From Rhynochetos jubatus (Eukaryota; Chordata; Aves; Eurypygiformes; Rhynochetidae): a stretch of DNA of 64,000 bases. This document shows positions 1 to 9,712 of the stretch, piece by piece. The stretch is from the NCBI GenBank assembly GCA_027574665.1, contig CM050672.1, forward strand, positions 5,812,001-5,876,000, in the 5' to 3' direction. Each line of letters starts with the position of its first letter. Position 1 is the first letter of the stretch. The notes under the pieces were generated by a model. The model had not been told where the DNA came from and did no database searches. It saw only the letters and a list, made by a program, of their open reading frames with translations. The position numbers and the translations under genes were made by a program.

Positions 1-900
1 CAGTGTGTGGGGAGGTGCGTGGCTCAGCCTCCACCCTGCAAGTCACCAGCATCTGGCCTGTCCTGCAGCAGCCAGCACCTGAGCACAGAGATGGGAGGAT
101 GCCAAAACAACAGCCATGTGTGTGGTTTCGGGAGTGGTGCTGAGGGAGGGCTCTGCACCTCGGGTTTGGCTGCTGTGCTTGCCTGGGCTGTCCAGGGATG
201 TGTGTGCGTGTGTGTGTGCAGCTCAGCGGTGCTGGGGGAAGGAGGGATGGGACAGGTCATCCCCACTGTGTGGGAGCCAGGGGATGTGCCAGGGCTATCT
301 GAAAGGGCAGCACACTCTGGCTCAGGAGTGGACTCTGGAATAGCATCGGTGATCCTGGGACCCTCAAAGCTCCTGCTTCCCTTGGCGCCACCCCAAAGGA
401 AGCTCAGGTATTTCCCAGGAGGGACCTGCAAAGGCCCTGGGGAAGGGGAGTATCTGATGAGGCTGCAATGATGTTAAACTCCAGAAGGGCATCCCAGAGG
501 GTTTGGGATCCAGGCAGCTGGATGATCCCTGGAGCCAACAGTGTTCACCAGCACCTGGCTTCCCGCTGGCTCTGCTCTCCTGGATGAACCTTGGAACAAA
601 CAAGGTTGTGTTTGAGCAGCCCCGTGAGCAGGGACATGGCTGTCCCCAAGGCTGTGGTCTGCAGGGAGGGTTGGTGTTCTGCTGCTGGCACAGAGCTTCA
701 GGCAAACCCCTTCTGCTGGTGTGTGCCCATCTCTGCTGCACAGCTGGGCAAACTGAGGCCTGGGGCAGTGATGCGGTTTGCTTGCACAGCAAACCAGCGG
801 CAGAGCAGAGATCCAGGCACTCAGGCCCTGCAGTTAGGTGGTGTGGGGCCGGTGCCCTTTGTGCATCCATCTCTCCAGCCCTGGTGACTCCACCACCTCC
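1..900. other. No recognised gene
   Basis: Moderately GC-rich unique sequence with open frames on both strands that resemble no family I know. By synteny the 3' part of RHBDL2 should lie to the left, but no exon of it is recognised. Confidence 0.5.
199..219 (+). repeat. (TG)n microsatellite
   Basis: Alternating TG with one CG interruption, about 21 bp. Confidence 0.85.
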
Positions 901-1494
901 CTGGGCAGCCCCTTCCAGTGCCTGAAGAAATTTTCTGTAATATCTGACCTAAACCTCCTCTGGCACAACTTGAGGCCGTTTCCTCTTGTCCCGTCGCTTG
1001 GGAGAAGATACCAGCCCCCGCTCTTTGCACCCTCCTTTCAGGGAGCTGTAGGCAGTGATCAGGTCTCCCCTGAGCCTCCTCTTCCAGGAGGTTCAGTTCC
1101 AGGCTGAACCCCCCCAGCTCCCTCAGCCGCTCCTCACAGGAATTGTGCTCCAGCCCCTTCCCCAGCTCCGTTCCCTTCTCTGGACACGCTCCAGCCCCTC
1201 AGTGTTCTTGTAGTGAGGGGCCCAAAACCGACCCCAGGATGCAGGGTGTGTCCTCAGCAGTGCCCAGCACAGGGGGACGATCCCTGCCCTGGTCCTGCTG
1301 GCCACACTGTCCCTGATGCTGGCCAGGATGCCGTTGGGCACCTGGGCACACGCCAGCTCACATTCAGCCGCTGTTGACCAGCACCCCCAGGTCCTTTCTT
1401 TCCCGCCGGGCAGCTTTCCAGCCCCCCAGCCCCATCCTGGAGCGGTGCTGGGGGTTGCTGTGGCCCGAGGGCAGGACCGGGCACTCGTTGAAGC
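901..1494 (-). mobile_element. CR1 LINE fragment, antisense
   Basis: On the minus strand this reads as the CR1 ORF2 C-terminal region, with family phrases such as the ANGILA-IRDSVASR-type stretch. The 3' tail (about 150 bp) is missing. The ORF2 frame is broken by stops and shifts. It borders the orphan CpG island, and the long open frames across 1254-1796 arise from it. Confidence 0.9.
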
Positions 1495-2110
1495 GTCCCG
1501 TTCGGGCACCCCCGCGTGGCCGCGGGCGGGGACACCCGTTCACCCGCCGAAGGGACTCGTTCTCCTCGCTGATAGCCCTGGCGCTCACCCACCACCGGGG
1601 GTCGCACCCGGCGCGTGCGGTGCCCGTACCCCCTTTCGGCCACCGGGCGGCAGCAGCAGCGAGCGCGGCGGCACCACCCCGCTAGCACCGCAGCACCGCG
1701 TCGCCGGTACCGGTACCGGTAGCACAGGGCCGCTCTGCGCGCCCGAGAGCAACGCGGCTTCCCGGCAGGCACGGCCGTGCGACCCCCGCCCGGCACGCGC
1801 TGGCAAGCACAGCACGGCCACCCGGAGCCACAAAACTACATCTCCCGGCACGTTCCGGGAACGCATCACCGACTGGAAGTTACGTGTCCCGGGACTAGGG
1901 CTCCCGGCATGCCGGGAAGGGAGCCAGCTTCCCGCTTTGCCCCTGCGGGGACATCCCAGTCCCCGGCTGGTACACCCGGAACACCCCCCTTTACCCACTG
2001 CTGTACCCCACGGCCAGGGCCCGTCGCCATCAGCCCCCAGCCCAGGCCCGCAGCGCATCACCTCCCTTGCCCTTGCTTCCCTCCCCGGCACCAGGACACC
2101 CCGGGCGGAG
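1495..2110. promoter_or_regulatory. Orphan CpG island, possible GJA9 5' promoter
   Basis: GC-rich, CpG-dense block between two CR1 copies. It holds a ZNF143-type element ACTACATCTCCCG at 1835-1847, fitting ACTAYRNNNCCCR exactly. A weaker copy, ACTAGGGCTCCCG, lies at 1894-1906 and runs into a 16-bp perfect palindrome at 1902-1917. The hexamer CCGGTA is repeated three times at 1704-1721. The island lies about 6 kb upstream of the GJA9 coding exon, which starts at a splice acceptor and so needs an upstream non-coding exon. It could instead belong to RHBDL2 or to a lncRNA. No exon can be defined. Confidence 0.5.
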
Positions 2111-2134
2111 AATGGATCGGGAGCAGCCCTGAGG

Positions 2135-2795
2135 AGGATTTGGGGGTGCTGGGGGCGAGGAGCTGGCCATGAGCCGGCCGTGTGCGCTGGAGCCCAGAAA
2201 CCAACCGTGTCCTGGGCTGGATCCAGAGCAGCGTGGCCAGGAGGGCGAGGGAGGGGATTCTCCCCCTCTGCTCTGGGGAGACCCCCCCTGCAGTTCTGCT
2301 CCAGCTCTGGGCCCCCAACAGCAGGAGGACACGGAGCTGTTGGAGCGAGGCCAGAAGAGGCCACGGGGATGCTCCGAGGGCTGGAGCCCCTCTGCCATGG
2401 GGACAGGCTGGGGGGGTTGGGGGGTTCAGCCTGGAGAAGAGAAGGCTCTGGGGAGACCTTAGAGCCCCTTCCAGTGCCTGGGGGGCTACAAGTAAGCTGG
2501 GGGGGGGGGGCTTTTTCCAAGGGCAGGGAGTGACAGGACAAGGGGTAACTTAAATGGAAAGAGGGAGACTGAGATGGGCCATCAGGAAGGAATTCTTCCC
2601 GCAGAGGGTGGGGGGCACTGGGACAGGTTGCCCAGAGAAGCTGTGGATGCCCCATCCCTGGGAGTGTCCAAGGCCAGGCTGGATGAGGCTGGGAGCACCC
2701 TGGGCTATGGAAGGTGTCCCTGCCCATGGCAGGGGGTGGCACTGGGGGGGCTTTGGCATCCCTTCCAACCCAAACCGTGCTGTGATTCTATGATC
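2135..2795 (+). mobile_element. CR1 LINE fragment, 3' end
   Basis: 5'-truncated CR1 carrying the ORF2 C-terminus and 3' UTR. It includes the PREAVD-PSLGVSKARLDEA-like region near 2635-2695, the CCTTCCAACCCAAACCGTGC block and the terminal TGATTCTATGAT. It is G-rich with a run of G near 2502-2511. Coding frames are interrupted. Confidence 0.95.
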
Positions 2796-3097
2796 CTCTG
2801 GGCTCCCTCACAGCCCAGTGCAAGGAGAGAGCAATCGGAGCCAGGAAGGCAAAGGAGACGGCAAGTGTTCATTCAGTCACACGTTACAGCCCCAGGAATG
2901 AGTCTGCTCAGGGCCCCCGATGCTGCTGTCAGAAACAGGCAAAAAATAAACCCAGGGTATTACTCCAACTCTGTAGATAGTTTGTGGGATATGAGGGAAG
3001 GAACAGAATATCGCAGATCAAGTCAAAGAGAAAATACCAAGATTTGCACGAGGGCACTGAACTGCCGATGAAACCAGGGAGAAGATCACTTGAACTA

Positions 3098-3456
3098 TGT
3101 GTGAATGATCCTAACTAGCGTAGCAAAAACCCCGCCCTCAGTAAGGGAAGCCCCCTACCAACAAAAGCCCCTTCCCCACAGAACATGCTCAGTAAAAAAA
3201 CCAGGCTACTGTGACTTTAAATGGAGACGCACTGCAGAACCGGTGGGGACCAGAGTGTCGAGGTGAGGCTGTAAAAATATTGATGGCAGTTACTGGGGAT
3301 GTATAACGTGTCTGCCCTGTGTTGGCCGAGGTGTGCTGGCCTTGTGGAATTACCACCGGGCACCCACCCCTGCGCAGGTATGATATAAAAGCAAACATCT
3401 TGACTCGTGTGCTGTCTGGGTCTTTGCACACCGGGTGAACCCCGAGTTTGGGACAA
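3098..3456 (+). mobile_element. Candidate solo LTR of an endogenous retrovirus
   Basis: Holds a TATA-like GATATAAAAGC (about 3381), then TCTTGACTCGTGTGCTGTCT and an ending ACCCCGAGTTTGGGACAAC, an R-U5 style seen in avian ERV LTRs. A start near 3098 (TGTGTGAATGATCC) is a guess. No target duplication, primer site or internal retroviral gene was found, so at most a solo LTR. Confidence 0.45.
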
Positions 3457-3599
3457 CGCTCCCCCTCCCCTGGGACACCTCGGCAGTCATTCCCAGAGCC
3501 ACACCCTTTAGTCCAGCAGGGAATGGGAAGTCAGTCGGTTGGTGGGTCGGCTCCTGCAGCAACGGGCTGCTGGGCAGATGTGGAGGCCACCAAAAATGA

Positions 3600-3865
3600 G
3601 GAGCAGGGTGCGGGACACTAGAAGACAGGAGAAGAGTGGCAGCCGCTGGACAGTGGGGTGAGGTGGGAAAGCATGAGACAGGGAATGGGACAGCAAGAGA
3701 AAATGGGGATGGGGAGCCTGAGAGGTGGAGAAAGAGGCAGCAGGGAGAGAGGAAGAGAGGGAGGGGGAAAAAAATAAGGGCAGGGAGCTGGACCAAGAGA
3801 GGTGGAGAAAGACAAAAAAAAGCAACAAAGAACAGGACAGAGAGGGAGGAATGAAAGCTTAAAGA
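3600..3865 (+). repeat. Polypurine (GA-rich) low-complexity tract
   Basis: About 265 bp strongly biased to A and G on the + strand, with AGGAAGAGAGGGAGGGGG-type runs and little C or T. The long pyrimidine-rich minus-strand ORFs here (leucine/serine/proline-rich) are a by-product. Confidence 0.85.
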
Positions 3866-5616
3866 TGGCTGAACAAAAAAACACCTCACACTTTCTGGAT
3901 GAGTGCCAAGGCGTCTTCAGAGATGTTACTTATGAAAGAGAAAATACAACTTTGTGAACACCTACTGATTTGCATGCATGTCTGGGCAACCGGGAGTGAA
4001 TCTGTAAGCCAGCACAGAAAACCTATAAACAGGAAGAGCATGTGCCTTGGTCTCTATGTGGTATTCTCTAGTCTGCCTTCAGACACAGAACCGCTGAACC
4101 TGGTGGTCCTAAAGGCAGTATCGAGTACACATTGTCCACATTTCTCATTATTGCAGTTTATAATTTGTGATCCTAAGCCCTCTACTGAAAGAAAACTGTG
4201 GTCGTGAGCCCACGTTACCCTGAAAGCCCGTAGGACACATCACTGATGTTTGTGCCTCTAGTTATCTAGCCTGCCATCGTGGGTCAGACAAATACAGCAG
4301 AAAATAAAAATCAATTGTACACATAAAGTGCACATATTGATGACTAGGCATGAAAAGACCTTGATCTTCAGTGAATATTTCCACATGGAATGATTTCTGT
4401 GGTGTTTGACCCTGAGCTAAGAAAATAGAGTTGTTAAGGTTTGGGGGATGTTTTGCAGCACATCCACTGCTGATGAAAAGCCAGCGAGGTACCTTCTAGA
4501 CCTGGAAGAAAAACGAGTATTCTCTCCTTATATCATTAAACATTTTGTTACTAAACACCGAATGTTGGTGTGAGCGTTTGTGTAAACAGGCACATCCGCA
4601 AAGTGTCTGGGCTAAGGTAAAGGGCAGCGTTGGTACTATGAAGTTCAGTTTCCCTCCTGACTTGTTGTGTTGACTGAAATACCATCTTAACGACATAGCG
4701 CATCCTGGCACGTTATGGACAGACCCTTAAACGTTCGTCTTAACATTTATCTTTTACAGAACAAGTAGATCCCCACCCACCGTAGTTCTGTCTCGGCGAA
4801 CGCTTAGGGTTTGTAAACAAAACTTCAGCGTCTTTGCAGGAGCGGGCGTGGGTGGGGCCACTTCAACGGGCTTTACAAACCTACTTTAAGCCCTCGGTAG
4901 AAGAGACGTATGTTTAGAAACCTGCTTTAAGTTGTTAATAGAAATGGCTGGCTGCAGGCTGATAGCTTGCCAAAATGATGGAATACTTCCAGGCAGGCTG
5001 TCATTTAACTGTGAAATCGGACGTGACCTATCGACTGCTGCTCAGCACCAAAATTAAAAGATAATGATTCGGGTTTAGAGTTCTCAACAGAGGAAGTTTA
5101 TTTACCCTCTGCCGGACACTTGGGACAGCGATACACTTTTGCAGGGTGCTGAGAAGAATCATGTAAAAGGGCATTATAGTGCTAGAGACACTTCTTAGCT
5201 CCTACTGACCTCAGGGTGTATTGAGTTACGCGTTAACACCAGGCGTGCCTAACGAGGCTGTGTCCTTTGGCCGTGGCACTGCTAACGCTGGCTCCAGGGC
5301 AATCTTTGTACAGAAACCAAGCATATTTCTTGCCCCATCTTTCCTTTTCTAAACCAAGACCTCTTTCTCTCCCCTCTCTCCAAGATTTTTTGCAGGCATT
5401 TCCTAAAGTTTAGAGTTTCTGAAAGAGTGTTCTGCAGCCTACCATCGGTCCCCAAAATCCACTGTATAGTCTGATGGGCTCAAAACAAATCTGGGTAGAT
5501 TTTAAGCTCTCTTCAATATTCTTCCTGTGTCAGCTCAGCTTGCAAGCTGCGATCTATCCCTGAGCCGGGTGGGATTTTTACAGATAGCATTTCCTCTTAG
5601 AATCTTTATGTGAGCA
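3866..5616. other. Non-coding, unassigned
   Basis: No gene found. An octamer ATTTGCAT occurs at 3968-3975. A GGGCGTGGGTGGGGCC KLF-like box sits near 4845 with a TGTAAACA FOX-like site near 4813. Nothing else can be supported. Confidence 0.45.
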
Positions 5617-5913
5617 AAGGAAGAAATTCCTCCCTGGTGAGGGCGGTGAGACCCTGGAAAAGGCTGCCAAAGAAGTGGTGAATGCCCCATCATTGGAAGT
5701 GTTGGAACTCGGGTTGGACAGGGCTTTGAGGAACCTGATTTAGCAAAAGATGTCCCTGCCCATGGCAGGGGGTTTGGACTAGGCCAGGCTGGATGAGGCT
5801 TGGAGCACCCTGGGCTAGTGGAGGGTGCTCCTGCTCATGGCAGAGGGTCGACTGGGTGGGCTTTAAGGTCCCTTCCAGCGCAAACCGTGCTGTGATTCTA
5901 TGATTCTATGATT
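5617..5913 (+). mobile_element. Two abutting CR1 3' ends
   Basis: The region 5617-5780 matches one older CR1 3' region and ends in TGCCCATGGCAGGGGG. At about 5781 the sequence restarts with GGCCAGGCTGGATGAGGCTTGG and runs to a second TGCTCATGGCAGAGGG block and the tail ATTCTATGATTCTATGAT (to 5913). The homologous module is therefore present twice. Confidence 0.85.
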
Positions 5914-8010
5914 TATCCTTCTCTAGGGAGACACAGAGACTGGTAAATTGGTGGAGTCCAGGTGCAACCGTGGGTTCCGTTTCTGTTTCTGCTGCGCTCT
6001 GGTAGGGGGAGGATCTCTAGCGTAAAGTTTTAACGCATCTTTTACGGTAAGTAAGCGGGATCTTCAGTAGAACAAACCCATTTACTCACCTGAGTCACAG
6101 GGCGACTCTGCTGCAATCCATGGGATTTAAGGAAAGGAATAGGAAAGGGAAGAATTTAAAAGGAAAAGTTAACAACAGTAGGTTGTAATCCCCTGAACTG
6201 ATTATATCAGTCAGTATAGCTGGCCCTTGGTCCTCCAACACCTAGAAAATCCCTGCTCTTTGAGACTAGGAAGTTCGTGCGCTCTTTTATACTGGAAAAT
6301 ATTTCAGCCTGTTCTCAGTATTGCTGAGGTGATGTGAGGGGTAGCTGAAGGCCTGGGGCTTGTGTCACCTGGTCTGCTTTTACAGGCTACACGTAAGGAT
6401 CGTGACTGACATCTTTAGTGTGTGACACTTCGACTGGAATGGAAATGCTCCTAAAAAGAAACACTGCACTGTGTTGACGGGGAAAATGATGTAAAACTGT
6501 TGCCTTGCTCAGGGGTGTTCTAAAGAAGTCAGTAGGACAAGTGAGGTGGCATCAGGAGGATAAATGAGAGGTGAAGAATCGTGCAACGTAAGGACAGATG
6601 CTGTCTATGAAGAGGGAGTGATTTTGGAGGGACCAGAAGCACTACCGCTGGGTTCTTATGTGAGGAGTGTGGGGCTAGGCTGTTCCAGGAGGATTTGCCT
6701 CCTTCGCTTTTGCATAGGCAAGCCGAGTGCTTGCTGCCACTGAGAAGTGTAAAGTATAACTTGGAAAGTTTTATTCTGTTTGCCTGACGCTGAGATCATT
6801 CTTAAAACATGGAAGGTGCTGGAGAGGTGAGAGGGAAGAGCATCTGAAGGAAGTTAGAGCTGCAGATTTTTCATTTCTAGCTTTTTAAAATTAGATTCTT
6901 TCACCAGTCATAGTTAAATTATATTTGGAGCAGTAGTAGACTGAGTGACTTATTGATTTTCTCCTCCCTCCATCCCTAGCAAATACAAATTCAATGTGCA
7001 AAGCTTGTGCTCCATCACTTGTTCCTGTAGTGAAATAAATGGCCTCTAATGTGGGATTTACTCACACGGATGGAAGATGGCAGGGGTTGTAACCCTTTGT
7101 CGGACACCGCAGAGCTGTAATTTTACACATTTTTGTAAAGAAAGGTATGTTTTACTTTTATTTTGCCATTTATTTTCGGTTTGTTTATCTTGAAAAAGGT
7201 CTAACTTGCCTATTTGTGCAATGTTTTGCAAAAGTATCCCCGTGCTTAGTAGGCTGCCTTAGCATAAAGTTTCCTCTATAGTCATCAGCATTGCGGCCGT
7301 AAGACTGCAACTTCCATTTGATTTCTTAACGCTCCTGCTGCGTAGGGTGAAAATGAATCCTTTAGGAAATCATTTAGGAAAATGCTGGTAGAGGATTCGT
7401 GCGTAAATAATTTATTTTTCACAGAATTGGGGCCAAAGATAGCAATGCTTGACACTTAGCCACTCTATTCTGTATTTCAAATACAGGAATCATTGACCGG
7501 TTGTGGTGATTCTACTTATTTATTGTCCACATCTGCGAACAAAAAGCAAATGTCCACACCAAACTCTATACTTAAATGTATTTTTGAATTGAAGAATGCA
7601 GTTTTAATGAGATGTTCTATTCCCTCTCGAGTTACTTTGTATAACCAGTGTTTGCTGCGGAACAGTAATTGGACATTCCCGTAACGGCAGCTGCCATGGG
7701 GCTTGGAACGTCTGAAAAGGACTGGGATATATTCCTCTAGCTTCCTAAGTGTCCTAAATACAAACGTACTGCTCTCACAGTGCTATCGCATGGTGCTTCA
7801 GACAGACCGCATGATGGTCTTAAAATCCTACTGCAAGTCAGGCACCTTGGTTTCCACTGGCTGGGTGCAGGCTGAGGGTACTTCCTACCCCATAGTGATG
7901 TGCCTATCAGGATGTCTCTTACTGAGAAATTAGACACGGGCAGATAATGCTCTTCTGCATCTTTACATGAGAGAGAATAATACCTAGATTATCAAGGAGC
8001 AGTGGGGCAT
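5914..8010. other. Non-coding, probable GJA9 5' intron
   Basis: AT-rich sequence with no credible coding exon. If the GJA9 first exon is upstream, as the acceptor at 8130 requires, this lies within its intron. The short ORFs at 7493-7933 show no family similarity. Confidence 0.45.
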
Positions 8011-8024
8011 GTTGCCATGGTTAC
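8011..8024. promoter_or_regulatory. RFX-type X-box palindrome upstream of GJA9 coding exon
   Basis: GTTGCCATGGTTAC matches the RFX dimer consensus GTTRCCATGGYAAC at 13 of 14 positions. It lies 129 bp before the GJA9 start and 107 bp before the splice acceptor. RFX factors bind this inverted-repeat site and often drive ciliary genes. If a promoter lies here, GJA9 would have an alternative first exon fused to the coding exon. No transcription start is visible. Confidence 0.45.
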
Positions 8025-8131
8025 AATGTGAGATGCGATGGTTTTTCCCAGGGTCATTTTTTCCATGATGCACTAAGGGAGGACTGCAGCTTTTACAATG
8101 TTTGTTACCTTTTTTCTCTCACACGTTTCAG

Positions 8132-8152
8132 TGTTAAGATGGCAGAATAACC
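8132..8152 (+). other. GJA9: GJA9 5' UTR part of coding exon, with minimal upstream ORF
   Basis: A pyrimidine-rich tract ending in cacgtttcag places the splice acceptor at 8130-8131, so 21 nt of 5' UTR precede the GJA9 start. Within it an ATG at 8139-8141 opens a three-codon ORF (Met-Ala-Glu, stop at 8148-8150) that closes two bases before the connexin ATG. Both ATGs have A at -3 and G at +4. The arrangement is seen directly; an effect on translation is inference. Confidence 0.75.
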
Positions 8153-9712
8153 ATGGGAGACTGGAATTTCCTTGGAGGCATTTTAGAGGAAGTCCACATT
8201 CATTCCACTATTATTGGAAAGATTTGGCTAACGATCCTCTTCATATTTCGAATGCTTGTCCTTGGGGTGGCAACCGAGGATGTTTGGAACGATGAACAGT
8301 CCGAATTTATATGCAATACCGAGCAACCCGGTTGCAGGAACGTGTGCTACGATGAGGCCTTTCCCATCTCTCTCATAAGATACTGGGTCCTGCAAGTTAT
8401 ATTTGTGTCTTCCCCTTCCTTGGTGTATATGGGTCATGCCTTATACAGATTAAGGGCCTTGGAAAAAGAGAGGCAGAAAAAGAAAGCTCAGGTCAGAGCG
8501 GAACTCGAAAGCACTGAATTAGAAATGACCGAAAATCGGAAACGGCTGGAGAGAGAACTCCGGCAGTTGGATCAAAGGAAGCTAAACAAAGCACCCCTGA
8601 GAGGCTCTTTGCTCTGCACTTACGTGATACATATTTTTACAAGATCTGCACTGGAAATCGGTTTTATGATCGGGCAGTATCTTCTTTATGGCTTTCACCT
8701 AGATCCCCTTTATAAATGTCAGAGGGACCCATGTCCCAACACGGTTGACTGCTTTGTGTCTAGACCGACAGAAAAGACAGTGTTCATATTATTCATGCAA
8801 TCGATAGCGACGGTATCACTGCTTTTAAATATCCTAGAAATTGTCCACCTAGGATTCCGAAAAATTAAAATGGGACTCTGTGGGCAGGATAAAAACAAGG
8901 ATGACCTTGACAATTTCTACATAAACAAATCTAAGAAATACTCTGTGATACCGCGCTCTTCGTTGGGGATATCCACCACCCCTCAAAAAACTCTTCCTTC
9001 TGCTCTTAGCAGTTATACTTATTTAATAGACAAGCAAAGCGACGCTGCCGTCTACCCGCTTCTAAATTCTCCTCCCATGTTTCAGGCCGTGCAAAATAAC
9101 CGTCCAGAAAGCAGGAGCAATTACACCCATGTCAATCAGGAAAACAAATTGCCAAAGAAGAGGCCAGCTACAAATGCTTTCGACAATCACGCTCAACACA
9201 CTAGCACAAACAATAACGAAGGCTTGCTTGGCGAGCTTGGGACTGAAGCGCATGATGCTCAGAAGGAAGCTGAAAAGAAACATTTCCTTGTTGGTACTCA
9301 GAATGCAGATACAGCTTTGAGCACGTGCTTGAAAAGCTTTGCTGAAGTGCCATCTCAGAATTCACTGCAGCCCGATACAGCTTTTCCTATTACCAGTTTC
9401 AGGAGACAACATGGAATCGGTTCGTCGTGGAACCACTCAGCAATGGCTGAGAGTGCAGGAGCTTCAACAAATTATCTCCCCAAGAACAGCAACAGAAGAC
9501 CAAGCAGTTTCAGCACAAACAAAGCCCGACCTTACAATGCTGATGTAAAAAACTCCAGCCGACCAGACACTCCTGACTCCACAGGGGAGGGGAGCTCGGA
9601 CTCTAAACAAAGTAGGAACTGCGGTAGTCCTAAGCCCTTCTCTCTGTCTAGGCAAGTGTCGCTGTCAAGCAGTGCCAGCAGCAGGCATGCCCCCACTGAT
9701 CTTCAAATATAG
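8153..9712 (+). CDS. GJA9: Connexin, gap junction protein alpha 9 (Cx58/59 type)
   Basis: Connexin subunit: six form a plasma-membrane hemichannel, and two hemichannels dock into a gap junction passing ions and small metabolites. The 519-residue product begins MGDWNFLGG, the usual alpha-connexin N-terminal helix. Four membrane segments lie near residues 20-40, 76-98, 153-180 and 209-235. Extracellular loop 1 has the C-X6-C-X3-C set (C54, C61, C65). Loop 2 has C-X4-C-X5-C (C189, C194, C200), followed by the SRPTEK motif (203-208). The cytoplasmic loop (about 99-150) is highly charged and probably helical. The tail (236-519) is Ser/Asn-rich and ends PTDLQI, as recalled for human GJA9 (515 residues), which with the MYCBP-RRAGC neighbours gives the orthology. 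The coding sequence is one exon with a splice acceptor at 8130-8131, as is typical of connexins. The ATG has A at -3 and G at +4. No frameshift or missing key residue is seen. Confidence 0.97.
   Translation: MGDWNFLGGILEEVHIHSTIIGKIWLTILFIFRMLVLGVATEDVWNDEQSEFICNTEQPGCRNVCYDEAFPISLIRYWVLQVIFVSSPSLVYMGHALYRLRALEKERQKKKAQVRAELESTELEMTENRKRLERELRQLDQRKLNKAPLRGSLLCTYVIHIFTRSALEIGFMIGQYLLYGFHLDPLYKCQRDPCPNTVDCFVSRPTEKTVFILFMQSIATVSLLLNILEIVHLGFRKIKMGLCGQDKNKDDLDNFYINKSKKYSVIPRSSLGISTTPQKTLPSALSSYTYLIDKQSDAAVYPLLNSPPMFQAVQNNRPESRSNYTHVNQENKLPKKRPATNAFDNHAQHTSTNNNEGLLGELGTEAHDAQKEAEKKHFLVGTQNADTALSTCLKSFAEVPSQNSLQPDTAFPITSFRRQHGIGSSWNHSAMAESAGASTNYLPKNSNRRPSSFSTNKARPYNADVKNSSRPDTPDSTGEGSSDSKQSRNCGSPKPFSLSRQVSLSSSASSRHAPTDLQI

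Noticed and set aside
1316-2533. 405-residue open frame on + and a 385-residue frame on - (1585-2742)
   Set aside because: Both cross CR1 sequence and a CpG island, have Pro/Gly/Arg-rich low-complexity products, no domain, and persist only because GC-rich DNA has few stops.
3350-3889. 179-residue minus-strand frame rich in Leu, Ser and Pro
   Set aside because: It is the complement of the polypurine tract; the hydrophobic look comes from CT-rich codons.
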